A stretch of DNA of 64,000 bases from UBA4055 sp964648295. Lineage in GTDB: Bacteria; UBA4055. Numbering within the stretch: position 1 is the first letter of the stretch; each line of letters begins with the position of its first letter. Shown here piece after piece: positions 17,853-26,316 of this stretch. The notes beneath the pieces are model-generated. The model had not been told where the DNA came from. It did not search any database and was given only the letters and a program-made list of their open reading frames with translations. The stretch lies in the NCBI GenBank assembly GCA_964648295.1, contig CAZYNH010000001.1:1-64000 (forward strand). The letters are read 5' to 3'. A program made the translations under genes and the position numbers.

Positions 17853-19607
17853 TTATCCGTTTTTTAATATGACAACTGCTCTGCCGGACCTTCCGTCAAC
17901 TTTTATAATGAGCGGACTGCGTGTATCAGCCCAAATGACATTTTCACTTTTTTTTACTACCTTCAGTTTTTCCAGAATGTCCCAGTTTATCTTGTGTTCG
18001 TAATAACAGGGAACGGAAAGATAATTAACTCCAAAACTTGTCATATTGTGAAAGAAGTGCGAACCCTGGCTGAGCTCTACATTCATATTGGGCAGTCCCG
18101 CCTCTACGATCGTATGCGAAGAAGATATCTGACCCCAGTCAACAGGTATACCCAGCCAGTGATCGGAACTTCCCCATCTTCCAAAACCTATAAGAAGGTA
18201 TTTTCTTCTTTCCCGTGTAAGCAATGAATTCATTTCCGACAGCTCTGCGGCTATTTTCTTCGTATTCTTCGCATCGAATTTCTTTGGGTCAACATATATA
18301 ATATCCCTTATGCATTCCGACATTCCGTTGCCCAGAGCAAATTCTGTAGCTATAACTCCGTCCGGGTTTTCGAAGTCTTCTTCTGAAATATCAATTTTTT
18401 CTTTTGAGACTACCATCGGCCTGACCTGAAGAAAGCCGAATCTCCCTGTCATATCATAACCTTCACCTTTTACTGTCACAGCGAATTCTATCTCGACTGG
18501 CGTTTCAAATTTTTTTCCGCATATATCGAGAAATTCTTTTATGGCTGCGTTAAGCGGAAGCATTTCAAGTTTTAAAGCCGGTGCAAAATTTATCACCCTG
18601 GGTCCGTCAGACCCCATTCCCGGTGAAACCCTTCCTGATTCGCAGAGTGTTGAAGCGCTTAACGAAAGCGCTTTGTCCTTTTCTGCAGCAGATATATTTA
18701 TTTTTCCCATGTATTCAGTTTCGTTCACAGGATCATATTCCTCAGGCTCGCTCATCCTTATGTGCCAGAATTCAGTCTGGGTGTTTTTCAGTATATCATT
18801 TACCGATCCGAAGGGCGGAGACTGGTCCGGGTCTTCGGGAGAATATGACCATGACAACCCGCCGTCGACAATAGTTTTACCCAAACCTACGGCCAGGTTA
18901 ACTACGCCGTCTTCAGGTTTTGATCTGCCCATCGGATAGAAATTGTATGATCTTGCCACGCCCGACACATCCGGATAAAACCTTTCGCCGTGCTTTCTTC
19001 CTATCACTTCCTGAATAATTACAGCCATTTTCTCTTCACGGATATCATGGCCTGTGCTTTTTAAATAATCTTTCGGCGATCTGAAGAAAACCGACGCGTA
19101 CACAAGTTTTATTGCCTCAAAAAGTTTCCTGCATCTTGTATCTGTATCGAACTGGTTGTTCGGAAGCATTTTTGTAGTATAAATACCCGCAAAAGGCTCG
19201 TATTTGGCGTCTTCCAGAAGACTTGACGACCTTATTGCAAGAGGGGTATTTGTCCTCGTCATAAGTTCCCTCAGCTGCTTAAGTACCTCAAAAGGCAGGT
19301 CGGCCTGCTGAAACCTGTATGCCATTCTTGAGTCGTCTGTTTCACTCAGCGCGATCTCATAAAGATCATTCATTTTCATAAATTCATCGAATACGCCTGT
19401 CCTGAGCACTGTGAAATCCGGAATGTCGAATTCCATATCGTTATATTTCTTTTTCGAATTCAGATCTTTTACGATCTCATCCGCAACGATCAGACTCCTT
19501 GCCTTTCCGCCCACCTCGCCTGATCCGATAAACTCAGCGAACGCTTTTTTTGGAGCTTTAGGGTCAACTGAAGAAAGAAAATCGAATTCCTGAGCCATCA
19601 TACCCAC
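17853..19607 (-). CDS. Minimal PPDK_N protein
   Basis: This 584-aa member of the same family has no receiver or GAF domain. PPDK_N starts almost at once (GGKARSLIVADE near residue 34, AIRSSSLLED, VEIEFAV, LQVRP near 392). The shared C-terminal domain follows (GFGRWGSSDHWLGIPV near 474, SQGSHFFHN near 516). The phosphohistidine and PEP/pyruvate domains of genuine dikinases are missing, so it cannot be a complete PEP synthase. Its start overlaps the upstream glutamate dehydrogenase by 10 nt, implying translational coupling, and 4 nt separate it from the next PPDK_N gene. This minimal form defines the core of the family: ATP-binding domain plus GPGRWG/SHFF domain. Confidence 0.85.
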   Translation of the reverse strand: MGMMAQEFDFLSSVDPKAPKKAFAEFIGSGEVGGKARSLIVADEIVKDLNSKKKYNDMEFDIPDFTVLRTGVFDEFMKMNDLYEIALSETDDSRMAYRFQQADLPFEVLKQLRELMTRTNTPLAIRSSSLLEDAKYEPFAGIYTTKMLPNNQFDTDTRCRKLFEAIKLVYASVFFRSPKDYLKSTGHDIREEKMAVIIQEVIGRKHGERFYPDVSGVARSYNFYPMGRSKPEDGVVNLAVGLGKTIVDGGLSWSYSPEDPDQSPPFGSVNDILKNTQTEFWHIRMSEPEEYDPVNETEYMGKINISAAEKDKALSLSASTLCESGRVSPGMGSDGPRVINFAPALKLEMLPLNAAIKEFLDICGKKFETPVEIEFAVTVKGEGYDMTGRFGFLQVRPMVVSKEKIDISEEDFENPDGVIATEFALGNGMSECIRDIIYVDPKKFDAKNTKKIAAELSEMNSLLTRERRKYLLIGFGRWGSSDHWLGIPVDWGQISSSHTIVEAGLPNMNVELSQGSHFFHNMTSFGVNYLSVPCYYEHKINWDILEKLKVVKKSENVIWADTRSPLIIKVDGRSGRAVVILKNG

Positions 19608-20887
19608 CCTCTTTCTTTGCAGGCTCTGGCTACTCTGTCAACCGAGATGAGATAAGCGGCGTCCCGCATGTTCAACTTGTTTTTTAGTGCGAATTCACTT
19701 ACTGAGATGTATGCGGACGTTATTTTCTGGTCAAGTTTTCCGAATACCTCGTTTTTATCCCAATAATAATTGCTGTTGCTCTGTACCTGCTCGAAGTATG
19801 AACATATAACTCCCCCGGTATTGGCAAGAAGGTCAGGTATGATCTTGATGTTCCTTGAATAAATTTCCGCTTCGCAGGAGGGATTTGTTGGACTGTTAGC
19901 GCCTTCGGCGATTATCTTTACCTGAGGCGAGATCAGCCCGACATTAACTTCGTTTATCTGATTTTCGATTGCCGCGGGCACCAGAATATCTACATCTGCC
20001 CTGATCCATTCTCCGCCTTCGATCACTTTATAACCAAGGTCACGGGCCTTATTTTTGTCTATACCTCCAAAGGGGTCAGTTATCTTTTTCAGCTCTGCAG
20101 GATCTATCCCTCCGCTTTTGCAGAAACTTATTTCTTTTGAACTTTTCTGGTCCCAGCTCGAAACACAAAGAACATGTCCGCCCATTTTATAATACAGATC
20201 TATTGCGTGCTGAGCCACATTTCCAAAACCCTGGAAGCATGCTGTTGTGCCGGAGGGATTTATATTCAGTTCCTTTAAAGCTTCTCTTACGCAGAGCATT
20301 ACGCCGTATCCTGTGGATTCTATCTTGCCCATCGAACCGCCCATACCGACAGGCTTTCCGGTAATGAACCCCGGCGTCCTGGCTCCTGTAATTGTCTCGT
20401 ATTCGTCAAGCATCCACAGCATATGTCTGGCATTAGTCATAAGTTCCGGAGCCGGAATATCCGTACTGGGTCCGATATTCTTAAAATTCTGTCTTACCCA
20501 TCCCCTGCATATCTGCTCCTGTTCGTTCTGCGAAAGATCGTGAGGATCACATACAACTCCCCCCTTTCCCCCGCCAAGAGGAATATCAGCAACAGCCGTC
20601 TTCCATGTCATAAGCATTGAAAGCGCACGCACGGTGTCGACAGTTTCCTGAGGATGGAAACGGATCCCGCCTTTGGCCGGGCCGCGGGCATCGTTATGCA
20701 TGATCCTGAAACCTTTGAATATCCTTCTGCTTCCGTCATCCATCCTTACCGGTATACTGAAATGGAACTCCTTCATAGGAGTTCTGAGAAGGTCTTTTGT
20801 CGCTTTATCCAGTGCAAGTATTCCGGCCGCTTTATCGAACTGATCCTGCGCTACTCTAAAAGGATTGTATGAGCTGCTTTGGTCCAT
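19598..20887 (-). CDS. Glu/Leu/Phe/Val-type glutamate dehydrogenase (GudB-like)
   Basis: A 429-aa glutamate dehydrogenase of the shorter GudB/archaeal class: AKGGIRFHPQE, the lysine motif PLGGGKGGVVCDP, the aspartate motif STDIPAPELMTN and the Rossmann segment FQGFGNVAQHAI. That class usually uses NAD, or both cofactors, and acts catabolically; cofactor choice here is inference. After the Rossmann Gly motif the second strand reads CVSSWDQKS, an unusual variant. ATG start preceded by AGGGGG. It heads a three-gene operon with two PPDK_N proteins. With gdhA at 9189 the organism has one dehydrogenase of each class within 12 kb, each adjacent to PPDK_N genes. Confidence 0.93.
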   Translation of the reverse strand: MDQSSSYNPFRVAQDQFDKAAGILALDKATKDLLRTPMKEFHFSIPVRMDDGSRRIFKGFRIMHNDARGPAKGGIRFHPQETVDTVRALSMLMTWKTAVADIPLGGGKGGVVCDPHDLSQNEQEQICRGWVRQNFKNIGPSTDIPAPELMTNARHMLWMLDEYETITGARTPGFITGKPVGMGGSMGKIESTGYGVMLCVREALKELNINPSGTTACFQGFGNVAQHAIDLYYKMGGHVLCVSSWDQKSSKEISFCKSGGIDPAELKKITDPFGGIDKNKARDLGYKVIEGGEWIRADVDILVPAAIENQINEVNVGLISPQVKIIAEGANSPTNPSCEAEIYSRNIKIIPDLLANTGGVICSYFEQVQSNSNYYWDKNEVFGKLDQKITSAYISVSEFALKNKLNMRDAAYLISVDRVARACKERGWV

Positions 20888-20916
20888 ATAGCCCCCTATG
20901 TCACATTACTTCATTA

Positions 20917-20945
20917 AATATATACCAATAATCGACATAAAACAA
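20917..20945 (-). promoter_or_regulatory. Possible promoter of the second glutamate dehydrogenase operon
   Basis: On the minus strand TTGTTT (20940-20945), 17 bp and TATATT (20917-20922) lie 30 nt upstream of the ATG. The -10 is good, the -35 weak. It does not share the block found at the receiver-bearing paralogues. Confidence 0.35.
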
Positions 20946-21014
20946 AATGTTAATTCTTAAATATTTTTACCGAGTTTTAACGGAAAACCGACAAGATATT
21001 TGCATTAAATTATC

Positions 21015-21043
21015 TTGACTTGGAATATATATTTGCATATATT
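21015..21043 (+). promoter_or_regulatory. Sigma70-like promoter of the coiled-coil lipoprotein
   Basis: TTGACT (21015-21020), a 17-bp spacer and TATATT (21038-21043) lie about 100 nt upstream of the lipoprotein start. The intervening leader contains no recognisable riboswitch. Confidence 0.75.
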
Positions 21044-21142
21044 TATGCTTTTAGAAACCGGAACTTTGGTGTCGGAAGTGTAATCAATATCGGATAGATG
21101 TTGTATATGAGCATGAAATTAAATAAATTTATCGGAGGTAGA

Positions 21143-21397
21143 ATGTCAAGATCAATCAGGACAATTTTATTGTCAACGGTTGTCCTCTCTTTCCTCTTCG
21201 TAGGGTGTACAAGATACGCCAATGAAGAAGAGTTGAAGATGCTTGAGGATAAGCAGGCTGCTGTAAAGAAAGCAGAAACAAAACTTTCTGATGTGAAGAA
21301 AGAAAGAAGAAATCTTGAGACAAAGCTTGCTGACGCTCAGACCGAGCTTAAGAAAGCAGAAGAAGAAAAAGCAGCTGTCGAAAGCAGACTAAAATAA
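21143..21397 (+). CDS. Small coiled-coil lipoprotein
   Basis: An 84-aa predicted lipoprotein. I start it at ATG 21143 because TCGGAGGT stands directly upstream; the frame is open from 21098 but that start has no ribosome site. A short signal peptide ends in the lipobox FVGC, with the modified Cys near residue 22. The rest is a charged, Ala/Lys/Glu-rich heptad coiled coil (KQAAVKKAETKLSDV onwards). This resembles Lpp-like or other periplasmic spacer lipoproteins in layout only. Twelve nt separate it from the LysM protein, so the two are probably co-made envelope proteins. Confidence 0.75.
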   Translation: MSRSIRTILLSTVVLSFLFVGCTRYANEEELKMLEDKQAAVKKAETKLSDVKKERRNLETKLADAQTELKKAEEEKAAVESRLK

Positions 21398-21409
21398 CCT
21401 AAAGGAAGA

Positions 21410-22111
21410 ATGACTATGAAAAATACAATTATTACTCTTTTGGTCTTGACTTTTGTAGGCTTCGGTTTCGCTCAGGATAAGGTTAATTACGAAGAAGAGT
21501 ACATGCCAAAGCTTAAAAAAGCTCAGGATGATCTTGCAAGACTGGAAACAGAACTGGCAACAGAACAGACCCTTATTACTGATCTAAACGGCAAGATAGC
21601 TGACACTCAGTCAAAGATCGATCAGGTATGGAACGAAATATACGCGCTTGTCGATTCGGACAAAGCCGGAGTTGACCAGTACAGAAAAGACCTCGACGCC
21701 CTGGACAGCAAAGTAAGATCTTTCGGTGCCCTGCCCGCAGAGGAGCTTTATAAGAGAAGAATGGAGCTTGACCAGTTCGAAGCGGAACTAAATAATTTCA
21801 GACCGAACAAAATATCTGCTTTGACCGAATTTTTGAATAAGATAGAGAGGATCGATCAGAGGATAAAATCTATACGCAGCTCTATAGTTGTTCCCTATGT
21901 TACATCATATGTCGTAAAAAAAGGCGATAGCCTTTGGAAGATATCCGGTAAAAAAGACATCTATGAAGATCCGTTCAAATGGACTCAGATCTATAAAGCC
22001 AACAAAGAAACTATCAGCTCATGGCAGAGAAAATATAATGCCGTGCTGAAAGAAGGGCAGCAGGAAGCCGACCTGATATATCCGGATCAGGAATTCACGA
22101 TCCCCCGATAA
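21410..22111 (+). CDS. Secreted coiled-coil protein with C-terminal LysM domain
   Basis: This 233-aa exported protein starts at ATG 21410 or ATG 21416; the ribosome site AAAGGAAG suits the second slightly better. A signal peptide (ITLLVLTFVGFGFAQ) is followed by a coiled coil (about 25-155) and a LysM domain (about 168-233: SYVVKKGDSLWKISG ... YPDQEFTIP) with a long insert between its halves. LysM binds peptidoglycan, so it likely acts in the periplasm, perhaps linking the lipoprotein coiled coil to the wall. It is followed by a strong terminator. Confidence 0.8.
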   Translation: MTMKNTIITLLVLTFVGFGFAQDKVNYEEEYMPKLKKAQDDLARLETELATEQTLITDLNGKIADTQSKIDQVWNEIYALVDSDKAGVDQYRKDLDALDSKVRSFGALPAEELYKRRMELDQFEAELNNFRPNKISALTEFLNKIERIDQRIKSIRSSIVVPYVTSYVVKKGDSLWKISGKKDIYEDPFKWTQIYKANKETISSWQRKYNAVLKEGQQEADLIYPDQEFTIPR

Positions 22112-22156
22112 ACTTGAAAAAGGTAGCAGCTGCAGTGAGTTTATATCTTTGAAAAT

Positions 22157-22187
22157 AAGGCGCGTAGTTAAATATGCGCCTTTTTTT
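22157..22187 (+). terminator. Rho-independent terminator after the LysM gene
   Basis: A 10-bp stem (AAGGCGCGTA 22157-22166, TATGCGCCTT 22173-22182, one G-U pair) with loop GTTAAA is followed by seven T (22181-22187). It covers the upstream ATG at 22174 of the next frame, which supports starting pgpH at 22213. Confidence 0.85.
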
Positions 22188-22212
22188 CTGGGATCTAAAA
22201 AAAGGTAAAAAG

Positions 22213-24555
22213 ATGACTAAAAAAAACAAGACAGCTCTGATATATGTGATATTTCTGATGTTCGTATCAGTCTCCGTCACCGTATTTATGATGCCAAGGG
22301 GCAGAACAAGCGAGTTCCTTGATTACAAGGAAGGCGTTCTTGCGCCGGAAAAAATCATCGCACCTTTTGATTTTGAAATATTGCGTACTGATGAAGAGAT
22401 GGAGGAACTGAGGAACAGAATAAGATCAACAGTTCTGCCTGTCTTTGTTCTTAACGACACTCTCAACACATATCTGTACAAACATTATATCAACTTTACT
22501 TCAGCCTACGACGAAGTTCTCTCCATGCAGACCAACGTAAGCGCTTTGTATGAGAAGATCATATTTTATGAGTCCAAAAAAGACTCTCTTTCTCAGTCAG
22601 ACCCGCTGGCTTTTCAGAAGAATAAAAATTCCGCTGATTCGGTTTACCAAATATTAAGAAAGAACTTTTTAAGAGAAAAAATATTATTCAACAACAATTA
22701 CAATGTTGACTTCGACGAACTTTCGGGACTATCGCTGATCGGCGATGTTCCCCTGAGGAAAAAAGTGGGTTATTACCTAAGAAGAAATACACAGGACAGA
22801 GTTTTGAATACCCCCAAAAGCAACATACTGAACCGGCATTTGGGAAAATTCCTTTTAATCTCGGGCTCCCAGGACAGTACAGGCAAAGAATACTTTCTGA
22901 ACGACTTTGAGGATGTGACTTCAAAAGATGCGAGGGATCTTGATTTTCTTTCTACATTACATTCTGACATTGACAGTGACTCTCTTAAGTACTGGGTAAA
23001 AATTATCAAAAACTTCTCTAAGCCGTCTCTTATATTCAGCGAGAAACTGACAGATTCACTTATTAGAAAAGCGAAAGATGAAGTGCCGCTGGCTGACGGA
23101 CTTGTAAAAAAGGGTGATGAGATACTATTGAAAAACATGGTAGTGACCAGAAATTCTTTAAAAATACTGAGATCTCTTGAAATGAAATTGAAAGAGGCCG
23201 CTTCACAAAGAAAGTCCTCTTTTTTTCAAAAGTTCAATTTTAAAGATATTTCAGGCAAGATCATCATTTCGTCTCTATTCTATCTTATACTTATACTCAT
23301 GCTCTTTAACAACCGGAAGAAATACTTTTATAATACCAAAGCACTAACGAAGCTATTTTTCATAATTCTCGCCCAACTTGTCATAGTATATTTTTCTAGA
23401 AGATATATAGAAAATTTTTCTCCCTATCTTGTAACAATGTCCGTAACTTCAGTACTGACCGCGGTTTTCTTTGACATGCGTGTTTCCTTTGTAACTACGG
23501 TGGTAACATCAATAATGACATCTCTGATAATAGGAAACAATTTTCTCTATGTATTCATACCCATGTTCTCAGGCCTGTTCACAATGTACTCTGTGAACAG
23601 GATAAGGGATATCTTTCAATTCATTTACAGGACACTGCTGTATTCATTTCTGGGATTACTCCTTCCGGGAGCAGGATTTTATCTTATTTACAACTCATCG
23701 GTAGACGAACTGATCTCGATACTTGCACAGAGCGGCGTCAATTCGGCCGTATCACCACTGCTTGCCCTTACAATCCTTACTATTATCGAAAGGACTTTCA
23801 AAACGCCTACGGATGTAACCCTTCTTCAGTTATCCGACATGTCCAACCCGCTACTCAAGAAATTACAGATGGAAGCGCCCGGAACATACCACCACAGTAT
23901 AACTGTCGGCAACCTTGCGGAAGCCGCGGCTGAAGCTATAGGTGCCAACTCCCTTCTTGCCAGGGTCGGTGCGTATTACCATGACATTGGAAAAACTTTT
24001 AAGGCGGCGTATTTTATTGAAAACCAGCAGAATATGCCTAATAAACATGACAAGATGGCTCCGAATATGAGCGCTTTTATACTCTCAACGCATGTTAAGG
24101 AAGGGATCAAGCTCGCCTATGAGAATCACCTTCCGGAAGTCATAATAGACTTTATTAAAACCCATCACGGCGTATCAAGAATGGAGTACTTCTATAACAA
24201 AGCCGTAAATATGGCAAAAGGAACTGACGAAAAGGTTAATGAATCGGTCTACAGGTATCCGGGGCCTAAACCTCATACAAAGGAAACAGCTGTCGTTATG
24301 ATATCAGATATTGTAGAAGCCAAATGCAGAACGGAATCGGGAGCGAATGTTGACAGATTCAGACAGATAATAAACGAGATTATCATGGACAGGCTGCAGT
24401 CCGGAGAGCTTGATGAATGCGATGTAAAACTAAATGACCTCAGCAAAATAAGAGAGGCGATGCTGCCTGTTATCACAGGAATGTATCACCAGAGGGTCAA
24501 ATACCCGGAAAAGAATAAACAGGATGCGAACGGAACACCCGATGATGAAAAATAA
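22213..24555 (+). CDS. pgpH: 7TM-HD cyclic-di-AMP phosphodiesterase PgpH-like
   Basis: This 780-aa membrane protein starts at ATG 22213 (ribosome site AAAGGT; the ATG at 22174 lies inside a terminator). It has an N-terminal membrane helix, a large extracytoplasmic 7TMR-HDED region (about 40-330), seven clustered membrane helices (about 345-540) and a cytosolic HD domain (HHSITVGNLAEAA and YYHDIGK carry the H and HD metal ligands, then HVKEG, KTHHG). In studied members this domain hydrolyses c-di-AMP. It overlaps ybeY by 14 nt, the usual neighbour order pgpH-ybeY-CBS protein. No c-di-AMP cyclase is in the window. Confidence 0.9.
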   Translation: MTKKNKTALIYVIFLMFVSVSVTVFMMPRGRTSEFLDYKEGVLAPEKIIAPFDFEILRTDEEMEELRNRIRSTVLPVFVLNDTLNTYLYKHYINFTSAYDEVLSMQTNVSALYEKIIFYESKKDSLSQSDPLAFQKNKNSADSVYQILRKNFLREKILFNNNYNVDFDELSGLSLIGDVPLRKKVGYYLRRNTQDRVLNTPKSNILNRHLGKFLLISGSQDSTGKEYFLNDFEDVTSKDARDLDFLSTLHSDIDSDSLKYWVKIIKNFSKPSLIFSEKLTDSLIRKAKDEVPLADGLVKKGDEILLKNMVVTRNSLKILRSLEMKLKEAASQRKSSFFQKFNFKDISGKIIISSLFYLILILMLFNNRKKYFYNTKALTKLFFIILAQLVIVYFSRRYIENFSPYLVTMSVTSVLTAVFFDMRVSFVTTVVTSIMTSLIIGNNFLYVFIPMFSGLFTMYSVNRIRDIFQFIYRTLLYSFLGLLLPGAGFYLIYNSSVDELISILAQSGVNSAVSPLLALTILTIIERTFKTPTDVTLLQLSDMSNPLLKKLQMEAPGTYHHSITVGNLAEAAAEAIGANSLLARVGAYYHDIGKTFKAAYFIENQQNMPNKHDKMAPNMSAFILSTHVKEGIKLAYENHLPEVIIDFIKTHHGVSRMEYFYNKAVNMAKGTDEKVNESVYRYPGPKPHTKETAVVMISDIVEAKCRTESGANVDRFRQIINEIIMDRLQSGELDECDVKLNDLSKIREAMLPVITGMYHQRVKYPEKNKQDANGTPDDEK

Positions 24556-24985
24556 CATTACCGCAGACAATTTCAGCACATCAAGGGTTGCTCTCAAAAA
24601 AATTTTGAAAGCGGTCGAATTCTTTATTAAAATGAATTCAGTAAAAGTAAACTCCCTCAGTGTTTCTTTTGTAAACGACAGCGAAATGGAGACACTCAAT
24701 GCAAAATATCTATCCCACAAAGGAAGTACGGACATAATAACATTTGACTATACCGAAAATACCGCGGAAGGTATAGATGGCGAACTTATAATCTGTACGG
24801 ACGAGGCAAAAAGACAATCTAAAGCTTATGATGTGCTTTTGAGCGACGAACTTAACAGGCTTGTTTTTCACGGTCTTCTGCACCTTACAGGGTATGACGA
24901 TACAGATGCTAAAAAGCAGAAGATAATGAAGTCAAAAGAAGACGAGATCTTGACTTTATGGAATCAGTTCAACCTTGGAAAATAA
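24542..24985 (+). CDS. ybeY: Endoribonuclease YbeY
   Basis: About 147 aa, a metal-dependent RNase needed for 16S rRNA 3' maturation and ribosome quality control. The zinc motif is HGLLHLTGYDDTD (three metal ligands in HxxxHxxGxD form). The upstream signature GSTDIITFDY is also present. The start is ATG 24542 or the adjacent ATG 24545; both lie within the pgpH 3' end. Normal length for the family. Confidence 0.93.
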   Translation: MMKNNITADNFSTSRVALKKILKAVEFFIKMNSVKVNSLSVSFVNDSEMETLNAKYLSHKGSTDIITFDYTENTAEGIDGELIICTDEAKRQSKAYDVLLSDELNRLVFHGLLHLTGYDDTDAKKQKIMKSKEDEILTLWNQFNLGK

Positions 24986-25005
24986 AATTATTCTGGAGTT
25001 TTTAA

Positions 25006-26316
25006 ATGGACAACCCGCTGGAGGTCCCCCCAAGTAGTTACCTGTATTTATTTCAAGCCGCAGGTTTTCTTGTATTATTGTTGGCTAGTATGCTTTTCTC
25101 AGGTGCGGAAACCGCCTTCGTCAGCCTGACCGGAGAAGAGATTTCCGAATTGAAAAAAGGCCGTTACGGCCGCATCGCAGACCTGATCTCAGAGAAATCG
25201 GAATTCATGCTGATAGTTCTCCTTATAGGTAATAATCTTGCCAATGTGAGCATTGCCACAATTGCGGCTTTTTTCACAAGGAATATTTTCGCCGGGACAG
25301 GATTCGAGACGATCGGTATTCTGATCAATGTGATCGTAATAGGACTGATAATTCTTATCACGGGTGAGATAATCCCCAAATCTTTTGCAATACGGAACAG
25401 AATTCTGTTCGTAAACCGTTTTTCATGGCTGATTATTTTCTTCTACTATATAATTTTCCCCCTGGCATTTTTTGTGGAAAAACTTGTTTTTGTTTTGGTA
25501 GGCAGGCTTAAAAACATAGATACTATCTCCGAATACACAAGAAAAGATATCGAGAATCTCATGGAGGTCGGCGGAGAAGACGGGGTATTGGAAGAAGATG
25601 AAAAAAACATGATCAATTCTATCTTCGAATTCGGCGAGAAGACCGCAAAAGAGATCATGGTGCCCCGTGTGGATATGATGACCATCCCTGAAGATATAAG
25701 CACAAAGGAACTTTTCGAATTTATAAATGAAAATAATTTCTCACGGATCCCGGTATATAAGGAAAATGTGGATAATATTACAGGCATACTTTACATAAAA
25801 GACCTTCTTCATCATATAAAATCACCCGAGGACAGCCTGAATATCTCAAGGATATTGAGAGAAGTTACTTTTATTCCGGAATCAAAGGATATATCGGATC
25901 TTTTAAAAATGTTCCAGAGAGAAAAGACCCATATAGCTATTGTCGTTGACGAATACGGCGGAACTTCGGGTATGATAACGCTGGAAGACATCATCGAGGA
26001 GATAGTGGGGGAAATTCAGGACGAATTTGACGAAGATGAAAGATTGTACCGGAAAATTAACGATACCACTTATGAATTCGATGCCAAGATACCTGTTGAC
26101 GAACTGAATGAGATACTGAACATGGATCTTCCGGAGGATGAGGACTACGAAAGCCTCGGCGGTTATCTTTACGACCTTTTCGGAGAGGTTCCGGAAACCG
26201 GCGACAGAAAAACATACGGCGAATATACATACACCATACTTTCTGTACAGAAACAGAGGATAGGATGGGTTAAAGTTGAAAAAAATAAAGAAACAAAAAT
26301 TCAGGAGAACAAATGA
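25006..26316 (+). CDS. CNNM/CorC-HlyC family CBS-pair membrane protein
   Basis: A 436-aa protein with an N-terminal CNNM (DUF21) domain of about four membrane helices (about 10-195), a CBS pair (about 210-335; IMVPRVDMMTIPEDIST, FSRIPVYKENVDNITGILYIKDLL, HIAIVVDEYGGTSGMITLEDIIEEIVGEI) and a C-terminal CorC/HlyC transporter-associated domain (about 345-430). The family is linked to magnesium efflux or divalent-ion homeostasis; GldE of Bacteroidetes has the same layout. It lies 20 nt after ybeY and overlaps tig by ATGA. Confidence 0.88.
   Translation: MDNPLEVPPSSYLYLFQAAGFLVLLLASMLFSGAETAFVSLTGEEISELKKGRYGRIADLISEKSEFMLIVLLIGNNLANVSIATIAAFFTRNIFAGTGFETIGILINVIVIGLIILITGEIIPKSFAIRNRILFVNRFSWLIIFFYYIIFPLAFFVEKLVFVLVGRLKNIDTISEYTRKDIENLMEVGGEDGVLEEDEKNMINSIFEFGEKTAKEIMVPRVDMMTIPEDISTKELFEFINENNFSRIPVYKENVDNITGILYIKDLLHHIKSPEDSLNISRILREVTFIPESKDISDLLKMFQREKTHIAIVVDEYGGTSGMITLEDIIEEIVGEIQDEFDEDERLYRKINDTTYEFDAKIPVDELNEILNMDLPEDEDYESLGGYLYDLFGEVPETGDRKTYGEYTYTILSVQKQRIGWVKVEKNKETKIQENK

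Noticed and set aside
22174..22212. Upstream ATG as pgpH start.
   Set aside because: It lies within the stem of a strong terminator and has no ribosome site; ATG 22213 has one.
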